Assembly (NCBI GenBank): GCA_035762345.1
Contig: DASTPE010000066.1
Span: 1 to 64,000, forward strand
DNA: 64,000 nt
Source: SCGC-AG-212-J23 sp035762345
Lineage (GTDB): Bacteria > Pseudomonadota > Gammaproteobacteria > Burkholderiales > SG8-39
Reading direction: 5' to 3'
Shown: in pieces, positions 1 through 8,209 of the stretch
Numbering within the stretch: position 1 is the stretch's first letter
Layout of the letters: every line of letters starts with the position of its first letter
Notes under the pieces: model-generated
What the model saw: only the letters and a program-made list of their open reading frames with translations
What the model was told of the DNA's origin: nothing
The model's database searches: none
Made by a program: the position numbers and the translations under genes

Positions 1-546
1 GTCAGCGCGGCGAAGGCGAAGCCCGGCGCGATCAACTGGGGGCACGCCGGCATCGGCAGCGGCACGCACCTCAACACCGAGAAGCTGATCGCGGCGGCGA
101 ACATCAACGTCACGCAGATTCCGTTCAAGGGAACGCCTGAAGTCGTGCAGGCCATCTTCGCCGGAGCGGTCGACTGCTATTGGGTGCCGATTTCCGCGGG
201 GCTTTCGCACATCAGGAACGGGAAGCTACGCGCGCTCGCCGTGAGCAGCGCCAAGCGCAATCCGACGCTGCCCGACGTCCCCACCACCGGCGAAGCCGGC
301 GTAAAGGGCGCGGATGCGCCACTCTGGTTCGGCGTCTGGGGCCCGGCCGGATTGCCGGCCGACATCGTCGCCAAGATCAACAGCGACGTACGCCGCGCGC
401 TTGCCGATCCGGGAGTGAAGGAGAAGCTTCTCAACCTCGGCAATGACCCGATGGACATGGCGCCGCAGGAGTTCACGCGCTTCGTGCGCGCGGAGATCGA
501 CGACTACCAGCGCGTGGTGCGCGCCGCCGGAATCAAGCCGCAGTAG
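1..546 (+). CDS. Bug/TctC-family solute-binding protein (C-terminal part)
   Basis: The reading frame is open from the first base, so only the last 181 residues are present and the signal peptide and N-terminal lobe lie outside the window. The fragment has the signature of Bug-type periplasmic receptors: the GxGSGTHL segment, then PFKGTPEVVQAI, GKLRALAV, the PDVPTTGEAG element and a GPAGLPADIVAKIN stretch ahead of a helical C-terminus. Bug proteins bind small carboxylates in the periplasm, sometimes for TctAB transporters and often as orphans. The substrate cannot be told from sequence. Its last 14 bases overlap the convergent pcaJ. TctB and TctA lie 60 kb away in this window, so a direct partnership is not implied. 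Confidence 0.9.
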   Translation, partial: VSAAKAKPGAINWGHAGIGSGTHLNTEKLIAAANINVTQIPFKGTPEVVQAIFAGAVDCYWVPISAGLSHIRNGKLRALAVSSAKRNPTLPDVPTTGEAGVKGADAPLWFGVWGPAGLPADIVAKINSDVRRALADPGVKEKLLNLGNDPMDMAPQEFTRFVRAEIDDYQRVVRAAGIKPQ

Positions 547-1183
547 CGAGTCTTTTCAGCGGCACGCCGGTGAGCCGCTGCAACTCTTCAAAGCTCAGGC
601 CGTCAACGGTCTCCACGACATGGAGGCCGTCGGCTTTTACATCGATTACGGCAAGATCAGTGTAGATCCGGTCGACGCACCGCGCGCCGGTCAGGGGATA
701 GGTGCAGCGCTCGACGATCTTGCTTTCGCCGTTCTTCGTGAGGTGCTCCATCATCACGAGCACATTCTTCGCGCCGACCGCAAGGTCCATCGCACCGCCG
801 ACCGCGGGGATGGCGTCCGGCGCTCCGGTATGCCAGTTGGCGAGGTCGCCCGCGACCGAGACCTGAAACGCACCGAGGATGGCGAAGTCGAGGTGGCGGC
901 CACGGATCATGCCGAACGAATCGGCATGGTGGAAATACGAGCCTCCGGTGAGGAGCGTCACCGGCTCCTTGCCCGCATTGATCAGGTCCTCGTCCTCCTC
1001 GCCGGGCGCGGGCTTGGGCCCGACGCCGAGGATGCCGTTCTCGCTGTGCAGGATGATCTCGCGTCCTTTGGGCAGAAAGTCGGCGACCAGCGTCGGCAGG
1101 CCGATGCCGAGGTTGACATAGGCGCCTTCGGGAATATCGCGCGCCACGCGCGCAGCCATTTGCTTGCGATCAAGCTTTTTCAT
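533..1183 (-). CDS. pcaJ: 3-oxoacid (3-oxoadipate-type) CoA-transferase subunit B
   Basis: The 216-residue beta subunit of a family I CoA transferase moves CoA from succinyl-CoA to a 3-oxoacid. The HSENG motif near residue 46 carries the catalytic glutamate that forms the glutamyl-CoA thioester; it is followed by the family segments APGEEDEDLINAG and GGAMDLAVGAKNV. From memory, residue runs such as LGAFQVSVAGDLANWHTG resemble PcaJ of the beta-ketoadipate pathway more than acetoacetate ScoB, but no other pca gene is nearby, so the substrate is inferred. The start chosen (MKKLDRKQMAAR) matches the family N-terminus and overlaps the pcaI stop by one base (TGATG); a longer in-frame start at 1309 would run inside pcaI and is not family-like. 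Confidence 0.88.
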   Translation of the reverse strand: MKKLDRKQMAARVARDIPEGAYVNLGIGLPTLVADFLPKGREIILHSENGILGVGPKPAPGEEDEDLINAGKEPVTLLTGGSYFHHADSFGMIRGRHLDFAILGAFQVSVAGDLANWHTGAPDAIPAVGGAMDLAVGAKNVLVMMEHLTKNGESKIVERCTYPLTGARCVDRIYTDLAVIDVKADGLHVVETVDGLSFEELQRLTGVPLKRLATAA

Positions 1184-1866
1184 CACGCCGCCTTTTTCAT
1201 CGATGCGGCCACACGCACGACGCGGTGGACGAAGATCCCGGGCGTAACGACGACCTCGGGATCGATCGCGCCGAGCTCCACCGTCTCGCGCACCTGCACC
1301 ACTGTGCACTTCGCCGCCATCGCCATGATCGGGCCGAAATTACGCGCGCTCTTGCGGTAGGTCAGATTGCCCCAGCGGTCAGCGCGGTCCGCCTTGATCA
1401 GCGCGTAGTCGGCGTGGATCGGATACTCGAGCACGTAATCGCGCTCGCCGATGCGCCGCGTCTCCTTGCCCTCGGCAAGGCGGGTGCCGTATGCGGTCGG
1501 CGTGAAGAACGCGCCGATTCCCGCGCCCGCGGCGCGGATTCGCTCGGCGAGCGTTCCCTGGGGCACGAGCTCGAGCTCGAGCTCGCCTGCGCGGTAGAGG
1601 CGGTCGAAGTGCCACGAATCCGCCTGGCGCGGGAACGAGCACAGAATCTTTCGCACGCGGCGTGCGCCGATCAGCGCGGCGAGCCCCGCGTCGGCGTTCC
1701 CGGCATTGTTATTGACGATAGTGAGATCCTTTGCGCCCTGGGCGATCAGCGCATCGATCAGCGCCGCCGGCATGCCGGCGTTGCCGAAGCCATGGATCAT
1801 GATCGTGGCGCCGTCCGCGACGTCGGCGAGGGCAGCCTCGGCGGAGGCGACGAACTTGTTGATCAT
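1183..1866 (-). CDS. pcaI: 3-oxoacid (3-oxoadipate-type) CoA-transferase subunit A
   Basis: The 227-residue alpha subunit pairs with the adjacent B subunit. It shows the glycine-rich GFGNAGMPAALIDAL segment that forms the CoA site, NNNAGNADAGLAAL, the CSFPRQADS run, and LAERIRAAGAGIGAFFTPTAYG typical of family I transferases. Close resemblance to PcaI (3-oxoadipate:succinyl-CoA transferase) is remembered, not measured; acetoacetate specificity remains possible. It is the first gene of a two-gene minus-strand operon reading away from mraZ. A perfect inverted repeat 71-94 bases upstream of its start is a possible operator. The Shine-Dalgarno sequence is weak. Confidence 0.87.
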   Translation of the reverse strand: MINKFVASAEAALADVADGATIMIHGFGNAGMPAALIDALIAQGAKDLTIVNNNAGNADAGLAALIGARRVRKILCSFPRQADSWHFDRLYRAGELELELVPQGTLAERIRAAGAGIGAFFTPTAYGTRLAEGKETRRIGERDYVLEYPIHADYALIKADRADRWGNLTYRKSARNFGPIMAMAAKCTVVQVRETVELGAIDPEVVVTPGIFVHRVVRVAASMKKAA

Positions 1867-1936
1867 GCGAGCCGTGAATTATGGCACCGCGTTTTTTGCG
1901 GCTGCTTTCTGACAAGAGACCTTCAATCAGCCTCAT

Positions 1937-1960
1937 AACTGTCTGAAAACAAAGACAGTT
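1937..1960. promoter_or_regulatory. Perfect inverted repeat, possible operator of pcaIJ
   Basis: The arms AACTGTCT (1937-1944) and AGACAGTT (1953-1960) are perfectly complementary and separated by 8 bases. Arm centres are 16 bases apart, which suits a dimeric regulator or two half-sites. It lies between the divergent pcaI and mraZ starts, 71-94 bases upstream of pcaI and well upstream of the mraZ promoter. No T-run follows either arm, so it is not an intrinsic terminator. No regulator gene is adjacent, and the binding protein is unknown. Confidence 0.5.
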
Positions 1961-2024
1961 GTTCGTCGAATTCTCGGCGATAAGAAATCGCCGTAAGTCA
2001 TTGTCGTGGTTGGAAAAATCCCGC

Positions 2025-2053
2025 TTGACCGTGGCGCTCTTTGTCCGTACAGT
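2025..2053 (+). promoter_or_regulatory. Sigma-70-type promoter of the dcw cluster (Pmra)
   Basis: A TTGACC hexamer (2025-2030) is separated by exactly 17 bases from TACAGT (2048-2053). The match to the consensus is good at both hexamers. Transcription would begin inside the 10-base repeats that precede mraZ, which fits autorepression by MraZ. Confidence 0.65.
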
Positions 2054-2080
2054 GGCAAAAGGTAGGAAAAAGTGGCAAGA
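2051..2080 (+). promoter_or_regulatory. MraZ-box repeats
   Basis: Three consecutive 10-base units read AGTGGCAAAA (2051-2060), GGTAGGAAAA (2061-2070) and AGTGGCAAGA (2071-2080). MraZ is known to bind TGGGN repeats spaced one helical turn apart just upstream of its own gene; these are degenerate versions with the same 10-base phase. They overlap the -10 hexamer and the likely transcription start, so bound MraZ would block the promoter. Confidence 0.7.
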
Positions 2081-2088
2081 AAAGCCAT

Positions 2089-2538
2089 ATGGGGAGCGCA
2101 TTCCACGGTGCCGCGGTTATCACGCTCGACGCGAAGGGTCGCGTCGCAGTGCCCACGCGCCATCGCGGAGCGCTGCTCGACGGTGGCAAGTCGATCGTCC
2201 TTACTGCCCATCCCGAAGGCTGCGTCCTCATCTATCCCGAGTCAGCGTGGGAGCCGGTGCGCGCGCGCGTCGAGACTTTTCCGAGCCTCGACCCGAAGGC
2301 GAGCTGGTGGAAACGGCTGCTCCTCGGCTTCGAGGAACACGTCGTGCCCGACGGCTCTGGCCGCATCCTGCTCGCGCCTGCGCTGCGACAGCATGCCAAG
2401 CTCGAGCGCGACGCGATGATGGTCGGACAGGGCCATTACTTCGAGCTTTGGGACGCTGGCGTTTGGTCCGCGAAACTCGACCAGGCGCTTGCCGGGGCGG
2501 CGACACCGCCGCCCGGGATCGAGGACTTTTCGCTGTGA
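2089..2538 (+). CDS. mraZ: Transcriptional regulator MraZ
   Basis: The 149-residue protein has two SpoVT/AbrB-like repeats, each with the family signature: LDAKGRVAVPTRHR (about residues 9-22) and PDGSGRILLAPALRQHA (about 87-103). MraZ forms a ring that binds repeats at its own promoter and represses the division and cell-wall cluster. It heads the cluster, as is usual. The ATG at 2089 gives the typical MGSAFHGAAVITLDAKGR start; upstream in-frame TTG at 2041 lies within the promoter and operator and was not used. Confidence 0.97.
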   Translation: MGSAFHGAAVITLDAKGRVAVPTRHRGALLDGGKSIVLTAHPEGCVLIYPESAWEPVRARVETFPSLDPKASWWKRLLLGFEEHVVPDGSGRILLAPALRQHAKLERDAMMVGQGHYFELWDAGVWSAKLDQALAGAATPPPGIEDFSL

Positions 2539-2547
2539 GCGTCTGCG

Positions 2548-3498
2548 ATGCACGAGGCGGTGCTCGCGCGAGAAGCGATCGAGGCGCTTGCGGTGCGGCC
2601 CGACGGCGTCTACGTCGACGGCACCTTCGGCCGGGGCGGCCACAGCCGGCTGATTCTCGAGCACATGGGCCCGGCGGGGCGGCTGATCGCGCTCGACCGC
2701 GATCCGCAGGCGGCCGAGGCAGCGCGCGCGATCGGCGATGCGCGCTTCAGCTTCTTCAAGGCGAAGTTCTCCGAGCTCGAGATGGTGCCCTCGGGCGTGC
2801 AGGGCATGCTGTTCGATTTGGGCGTGTCGTCGCCGCAGCTCGACGACCCCGCGCGCGGGTTCTCGTTTCGCCACGACGGCCCGCTCGACATGCGCATGGA
2901 TCCGGAGGCGGGCATGAGCGCCGCTGAGTGGCTCGCGAATGCAGAAGAAGAAGAAATCAGGAGAGTGATCCGCGACTATGGCGAAGAACGGTTTGCTAAA
3001 CAGATTGCAGCGGCGATTGTTGCTGCGCGCCGCAGCGAGCGCATCGCCCGCACCAGGCAACTGGCCGATCTCGTGGCTCGCGCGGTCCGCACACGCGAGC
3101 CGGGGCAGGATCCGGCGACGCGCACCTTTCAGGCTATACGGATTCACGTCAATCGGGAGCTTGAGGAGGTCTCGATGATGCTGCCGCAAGCCGTCTCCCG
3201 GCTCGCGCCGCAGGGGCGCCTCGCGCTCATCAGCTTCCATTCGCTCGAAGACCGTATGGTCAAGCGCTTCATGCAGGCGCTGGCGCGCCCGCAAATGCCC
3301 CGCGGACTGCCGCTGCGCGCCAGCGAAATGCCACAACCTGCCCTCAGAATCGTGGGACGTGCGCAGCGCGCGTCCCGCCAAGAGATAACAAGAAACCCGC
3401 GGGCGCGAAGCGCCACCCTCCGGGTGGCCGAGCGCACCGCGGCCCCTTATTCCATGCCGTCTCCACGGATCGAGCCCGACGCGCGGTGGCGAAACTGA
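2548..3498 (+). CDS. rsmH: 16S rRNA (cytosine-1402-N4)-methyltransferase
   Basis: RsmH (MraW) methylates N4 of C1402 in the ribosomal P site. The protein (316 residues, normal length) shows the AdoMet-binding GTFGRGGHS (about 26-34), LDRDP, LFDLGVSSPQLDD and RGFSFRHDGPLDMRMD motifs, and the C-terminal SFHSLEDRMVKRF. It starts 9 bases after mraZ and overlaps ftsL by 13 bases, so the three are probably translated from one message. Confidence 0.97.
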   Translation: MHEAVLAREAIEALAVRPDGVYVDGTFGRGGHSRLILEHMGPAGRLIALDRDPQAAEAARAIGDARFSFFKAKFSELEMVPSGVQGMLFDLGVSSPQLDDPARGFSFRHDGPLDMRMDPEAGMSAAEWLANAEEEEIRRVIRDYGEERFAKQIAAAIVAARRSERIARTRQLADLVARAVRTREPGQDPATRTFQAIRIHVNRELEEVSMMLPQAVSRLAPQGRLALISFHSLEDRMVKRFMQALARPQMPRGLPLRASEMPQPALRIVGRAQRASRQEITRNPRARSATLRVAERTAAPYSMPSPRIEPDARWRN

Positions 3499-3758
3499 AC
3501 CTCCTCCTCCTCGCGGTTCTCGTCGCCTGCGCGCTCGGGCTCGTCACTTCGCAGCACAAGGCGAGGCGCGCATTTTCTCAGCTCGAGCGCGAGCATGCCG
3601 CCGCGCGCGAACTCGAGGCCGAGTTCGGGCGCCTGCAGCTCGAGGCGAGCACCTGGAGCCTGCATTCGCGAGTCGAAAGGCTCGCCACGCGATCGCTCGG
3701 CCTGCGCGCGGCCGACCCGCGGCGCGTGCGCCTCATCGGGCGAGACGCCGGGCGGTGA
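3486..3758 (+). CDS. ftsL: Cell division protein FtsL
   Basis: A 90-residue bitopic membrane protein: a short cytoplasmic tip, one transmembrane helix (about residues 4-22, LNLLLLAVLVACALGLV), then a coiled-coil periplasmic domain (SQLEREHAAARELEAEFGRLQLE). FtsL joins FtsB and FtsQ in the complex that activates septal peptidoglycan synthesis by FtsW and FtsI. Identity rests on size, topology and position between rsmH and ftsI, because FtsL sequences diverge quickly. It starts at GTG inside the end of rsmH. Confidence 0.93.
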   Translation: MAKLNLLLLAVLVACALGLVTSQHKARRAFSQLEREHAAARELEAEFGRLQLEASTWSLHSRVERLATRSLGLRAADPRRVRLIGRDAGR

Positions 3759-5470
3759 GCAGGCCGGCGCAGGGCCTGGTGCGCCTGCCGGTCTGGCGCG
3801 CCCGCTTGGTGCTGATAGCGCTGGCGGGCGGCTTCGCCGTGCTCATGGGGCGCGCGGTGTACCTCCAGGCCGTGCGCACCGACTTCCTGCAGGAAAAGGG
3901 CGATGCCCGCTATTCGCGGGTGCTCGCCATTCCGGCGACTCGCGGCCGCATCGTCGACCGCAACGGCGAGGCTCTCGCCGTTTCGACCCCGGTAAAGTCG
4001 GTCTGGGCCATTCCGGCCGACGTCGAAGCTTCGGGCGCGCAGCGTCGCAAGCTTGCCGCGCTCCTGTCGATGTCCGCTCGCGAACTCGAAAAGAAGTTTT
4101 CCGATACCTCCAAGGACTTCGTGTACCTGAAGCGACAAGTTCCGCCGGAAACCGCGACGGCGGTGCAGGCGCTTGGGCTGAAGGGGATATATGAGCATCC
4201 TGAGTACCGACGCTACTATCCCGGTGGCGAGGTCACTGCTCACGTCATCGGGTTCACGGGCGTAGATGACGCGGGCCAGGAAGGCATCGAGCTTGCGCAC
4301 CAGGCGACGCTTGGCGGCAAGCCGGGTAGTCGGCGCGTCATCCGCGACCGGCTTGGCCGCATTGTCGAAGACGTCGAGTCGATCCGTTCCGGACAGGACG
4401 GCGCAGACCTCGCGCTTTCGATCGACAGCAAGATCCAGAGCCTCGCCTATGGCGCGCTGAAGGCCGCGGTGGAACGCCACCGTGCCAAGGCCGGTGCGGT
4501 AATCGCCGTGGATGTGCGCAGCGGCGAAGTGCTCGCGCTCGCGAACGTGCCGTCCTACAACCCGAACAACCGGGCGCGCCTGACCGGCGCGCAGCTGCGG
4601 AACCGGGTGATCACCGATCTCTTCGAGCCGGGCTCGACGCTCAAGCCCTTCACCGTCGCGGCAGCAATCGAAACCGGCAAAGTGAGCCGCTCGACGTTGG
4701 TGAACACCGCGCCGGGGAGTCTCTCGTTCGCCAAGTACACCATCCGCGACGTGCACGCGGCGCCAGCGCTCACCGTCGTGGACGTCCTCGCACGCTCGTC
4801 CAACGTCGGCGCGGCAAGGATCGCGCTCGAGCTGCCGCGAGAAGCGATGTGGGACTTGTACCGTCGCGTCGGCTTCGGATCCGCGCCGGAGCTCGGTTTT
4901 CCCGGCGCCGCCGGCGGGCGGCTGCGCCACTACAAGACCTGGCGGCCGGTCGAGCAGGCGACCCTCGGCTACGGAATGGGCATCTCGCTCAGCCTCGCCC
5001 AACTCGCCCGCGCCTACACCGTGTTTGCGCGCGACGGGGAATTGGTTCCGCTCACGCTGGTCAAAACAGGCGCCGCGGTGAGCGGGGAGAAGGTGCTGTC
5101 GGCCGAGGCGGCGCGCGCGGTGCGTGCCATGCTCGAGCAGGCGGTGCAGCCCAGCGCTACCGGCCCGCGCGCCCGCATCATGGGATGGCGGGTCGCTGGC
5201 AAGACGGGTACGGCCCACAAGCAGGAGAACGGCGCTTACGCCCCGGACAAATACCTCTCGTCGTTCGTCGGCCTTGCACCCGTCAGCGCGCCCCGCCTGG
5301 TCGTGGCGGTGATGATCGACGAGCCTTCGGCGGGACAGCATTACGGTGGCACGGTGGCCGCGCCGGTGTTCGCGCAGGTGATGCAGGGCGCGCTGCGCCT
5401 GCTTGGCGTGCCGCACGACGCACCGCTGGAGGCGCCCGGCGAAGGCGACGAAGCGAAGGAGAGCACGTGA
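3755..5470 (+). CDS. ftsI: Septal peptidoglycan transpeptidase FtsI (PBP3)
   Basis: The class B penicillin-binding protein crosslinks peptidoglycan at the septum together with FtsW. It is 571 residues long with an N-terminal membrane anchor (about 15-37), the pedestal segment beginning RGRIVDRNGEALAVS, and a transpeptidase domain carrying the three active-site motifs: STLK (nucleophile Ser near 294), SSN (near 348) and KTGT (near 482). The GTG start overlaps the ftsL stop by four bases (GTGA). Confidence 0.97.
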   Translation: MSRPAQGLVRLPVWRARLVLIALAGGFAVLMGRAVYLQAVRTDFLQEKGDARYSRVLAIPATRGRIVDRNGEALAVSTPVKSVWAIPADVEASGAQRRKLAALLSMSARELEKKFSDTSKDFVYLKRQVPPETATAVQALGLKGIYEHPEYRRYYPGGEVTAHVIGFTGVDDAGQEGIELAHQATLGGKPGSRRVIRDRLGRIVEDVESIRSGQDGADLALSIDSKIQSLAYGALKAAVERHRAKAGAVIAVDVRSGEVLALANVPSYNPNNRARLTGAQLRNRVITDLFEPGSTLKPFTVAAAIETGKVSRSTLVNTAPGSLSFAKYTIRDVHAAPALTVVDVLARSSNVGAARIALELPREAMWDLYRRVGFGSAPELGFPGAAGGRLRHYKTWRPVEQATLGYGMGISLSLAQLARAYTVFARDGELVPLTLVKTGAAVSGEKVLSAEAARAVRAMLEQAVQPSATGPRARIMGWRVAGKTGTAHKQENGAYAPDKYLSSFVGLAPVSAPRLVVAVMIDEPSAGQHYGGTVAAPVFAQVMQGALRLLGVPHDAPLEAPGEGDEAKEST

Positions 5471-5471
5471 C

Positions 5472-6866
5472 GTGGATGTATTTCGCGAACTCGCGGCGCA
5501 GGGCGCGATGATCGATCGCCTCTCCTCGGACAGCCGCCGTTGCGCGCCCGGGGTCGCGTTCCTCGCCTACCCGGGTGAGGCGGGTGACGGCCGCGCTTAC
5601 ATCGGCGACGCCATCGCGCGTGGCGCTGCCGCAGTCCTCTGGGAGAAAAAGGGTTTGGACTGGCGCACCGAATGGCGCGTAGCCAACGTTCCCGTCGAGG
5701 GGTTGAAGCAGCAGGCGAGCGCGCTCGCCCACGACTTCTACGGCCGTCCCTCGGAGCGGCTCTGGGTCTGCGGTGTGACGGGCACCAACGGCAAGACGTC
5801 GTGCAGCCAGTGGGTCGCCGCGTTGCTGGACAAAACGGCAGTCATTGGCACGCTCGGCGCCGGCTTTCCGGGGGCGCTTTCGGCGGCAACCAATACGACG
5901 CCCGATGCCGTGGAGACGCAGTTCCTCCTCAAGGGTTTTCTCGATCAGGGAGCGAAATCGGTGGCGATGGAGGTCTCCTCCCACGGCCTCGTGCAGGGCC
6001 GCGTGAACGCCGTGCGATTTTCTTGCGCCCTCTTCACTAACCTTTCGCACGATCACTTGGATTACCACGGCTCGATGGCGAACTACGCCGCCGCGAAAGC
6101 CCGGCTGTTCGAGATGCCGGGTCTCCAGACCGCCGTGCTGAACCTCGACGATGCGCTCGGCGTCGAGCTTGCGCGGCGGCTGGCTGGGCGCGCACGCACC
6201 ATCGGCTATAGTCTTTCGGCGCGCAATTTGCCGGTGGACGTAGCGATCGTCGCGGGGCGGGACGTCGATCCAGCATCGCTTCCGCTTCTCGGGCGCTTCA
6301 ATGTGGCGAATGCCCTTGGCGTGCTTGGCTGCCTGGTGGCAAAGGGAATTTCCGTGGAGGAAGGCGCGAAACTACTCGCCAAGCTGCCGCCCGTGCCCGG
6401 GCGCATGCAAGCCGTCGGTGAAGCCCCGCTCGTGGTGATTGATTACGCCCACACGCCCGATGCGCTGCAGAACGTTCTGCAGGCTTTGCGTCCGGTAGCG
6501 GCAGTGCGTGGCGGGCACCTCGCGGTGGTATTCGGCGCCGGCGGCGACCGCGACCCGAGCAAGCGCCCGCTGATGGGCGGTATCGCTGCGCGCTTTGCCG
6601 ACCGGGTACTCGTCACCTCTGACAACCCGCGCAGCGAGGATCCGCTCATGATCATCGAACAGATCCGCAAGGCCATCCGGGTTGCGCACGAAGTGGAAGC
6701 AGACCGGGCGCGCGCCATAGAAAAGGCCATTGTGGAATCGAATCCGTCGGATGTCGTTCTCATCGCCGGGAAAGGCCACGAAAGCTATCAGGAAATCGCC
6801 GGTCGGCGTATCCATTTCTCCGATGAGGAGCAGGCGCGTGCCGCGCTTGCGCGGAGGCCGGGATGA
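5472..6866 (+). CDS. murE: UDP-MurNAc-L-Ala-D-Glu:meso-diaminopimelate ligase
   Basis: MurE adds the third stem-peptide residue in the cytoplasm. The 464-residue protein contains SSDSRRCAPG in the N-terminal UMAG-binding domain, the ATP-binding GTNGKTS loop (about 103-109), the NLSHDHLDYHG segment and DNPRSEDP, the motif diagnostic of meso-diaminopimelate rather than lysine specificity. The GTG at 5472, one base after the ftsI stop, gives the expected N-terminus. An in-frame ATG at 5403 would add a basic stretch entirely within ftsI and is unlikely. Confidence 0.96.
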   Translation: MDVFRELAAQGAMIDRLSSDSRRCAPGVAFLAYPGEAGDGRAYIGDAIARGAAAVLWEKKGLDWRTEWRVANVPVEGLKQQASALAHDFYGRPSERLWVCGVTGTNGKTSCSQWVAALLDKTAVIGTLGAGFPGALSAATNTTPDAVETQFLLKGFLDQGAKSVAMEVSSHGLVQGRVNAVRFSCALFTNLSHDHLDYHGSMANYAAAKARLFEMPGLQTAVLNLDDALGVELARRLAGRARTIGYSLSARNLPVDVAIVAGRDVDPASLPLLGRFNVANALGVLGCLVAKGISVEEGAKLLAKLPPVPGRMQAVGEAPLVVIDYAHTPDALQNVLQALRPVAAVRGGHLAVVFGAGGDRDPSKRPLMGGIAARFADRVLVTSDNPRSEDPLMIIEQIRKAIRVAHEVEADRARAIEKAIVESNPSDVVLIAGKGHESYQEIAGRRIHFSDEEQARAALARRPG

Positions 6867-8209
6867 TGCAGCTGGCCGAGGCCGCCGCTGCGCTCGGTGC
6901 CCGCACGAGCGGCGGCGATATATTCTTTAGTGGCGTATCCACCGATAGCCGCAGCATCCGTGCCGGCGACCTTTTTGTCGCGTTGCGCGGCGAGCGCTTC
7001 GATGGCCACGATTTTCTGAAAGCAGCCGCCGCCGCGGGGGCCGCGGCGGCGATGGTCGACGCAGCGTATCGGGGCGAATATCCGCTGCCGGCGCTGGTGG
7101 TGGGCGACACGCGCCGCTCGCTCGGCGATCTCGCGCGCTACTGGCGCGCACGTTTCGCGCCCACCCTGATCGCGATTACGGGCTCGAACGGAAAAACCAC
7201 GGTGAAAGAGATGCTCGCCGCGATCCTCCGGCGCCACGCCGGCGAAGCGGCCGTGCTTGCTACGCGCGGCAACCTCAACAACGACATCGGGCTCCCGCTC
7301 ACGGTGCTCGGGCTGCGCCACGCGCACCGCTGGTGCGCGATCGAGCTCGGCATGAACCACAAGGGCGAGATCGCCTACCTTGCCGGGATCGCCCGGCCAA
7401 CGGTGGCGCTCGTCAACAACGCGCAGCGTGAGCACCTGGAGTTCATGCGCTCGGTGGATGAGGTGGCCGTGGAGAACGCGAGCGTGTACGACGCGCTGCC
7501 GGCCGACGGCGTCGCCGTGATCAACGCCGATGACCCGCACGCCGCGGTCTTCCGCAGCCGGGCAGGCAAGCGCCGTAGCGTGGAGTTCGGCCTGGGCGGC
7601 GCGGCCGTCGGCGGGCGCTATCGGCTGCAGCATCTGTCGAGCGAGATCCGCCTGCACACGCCTGCCGGCGAGGCCGACGCGACGCTTGCCATTCCCGGCA
7701 TTCACAACGTACGCAACGCGCTCGCCGCCGCGGCTTGCGCTCATGCCGTGGGAATAAAGCCGATCACCATTGGAGAAGGACTGACTGCCTTCCGGCCCTA
7801 CACCGGCAGGCTGCAGGTGAAAGAAGCCGCGGGCGGCGCGACGGTCATCGATGACAGCTACAACGCCAATCCGGACTCGGTGCGCGCCGCGATCGACGTG
7901 CTCGCGTCGTGCACGCCGCCCACGGCGCTCGTGCTCGGCGACATGGGCGAAGTGGGTGAGCGTGGCGCGGAGTTTCACCGCGAGGTCGGTGCCTATGCTC
8001 GCTCGAGAGGCGTATCGCAACTCCTCGCGCTCGGCGAGGCGACCAAGCACGCGGTGGATGCCTTCGGCGGCGGCGCGCGGCATTTCGCCACGGTCGAGGA
8101 GCTGATCTCAAGAATCGAAGCGAACACCGTACTGGTCAAAGGCTCGCGCTTCATGAAGATGGAGCGCGTGGTGGCAGCGCTGACCGGGACTGCACAGGCG
8201 AGGCACTGA
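6863..8209 (+). CDS. murF: UDP-MurNAc-tripeptide:D-Ala-D-Ala ligase
   Basis: MurF adds the D-alanyl-D-alanine dipeptide to give the UDP-MurNAc pentapeptide. It is 448 residues with VSTDSRSIRAGDLFVAL in the N-terminal domain, the ATP-binding GSNGKTTVKEM (about 109-119), a GMNHKGEI segment and the C-terminal DDSYNANPDSVRAA motif typical of MurF. Start and murE stop share ATGA. Confidence 0.97.
   Translation: MMQLAEAAAALGARTSGGDIFFSGVSTDSRSIRAGDLFVALRGERFDGHDFLKAAAAAGAAAAMVDAAYRGEYPLPALVVGDTRRSLGDLARYWRARFAPTLIAITGSNGKTTVKEMLAAILRRHAGEAAVLATRGNLNNDIGLPLTVLGLRHAHRWCAIELGMNHKGEIAYLAGIARPTVALVNNAQREHLEFMRSVDEVAVENASVYDALPADGVAVINADDPHAAVFRSRAGKRRSVEFGLGGAAVGGRYRLQHLSSEIRLHTPAGEADATLAIPGIHNVRNALAAAACAHAVGIKPITIGEGLTAFRPYTGRLQVKEAAGGATVIDDSYNANPDSVRAAIDVLASCTPPTALVLGDMGEVGERGAEFHREVGAYARSRGVSQLLALGEATKHAVDAFGGGARHFATVEELISRIEANTVLVKGSRFMKMERVVAALTGTAQARH

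Noticed and set aside
3578..5416. Long minus-strand frame (612 codons) opposite ftsI
   Set aside because: It mirrors a strongly conserved gene in high-GC DNA, is rich in Arg and His as shadow frames are, and has no recognisable motif.
5403..5471. Upstream start for murE inside ftsI
   Set aside because: It would add a basic, non-conserved stretch; GTG 5472 matches the family length and spacing.
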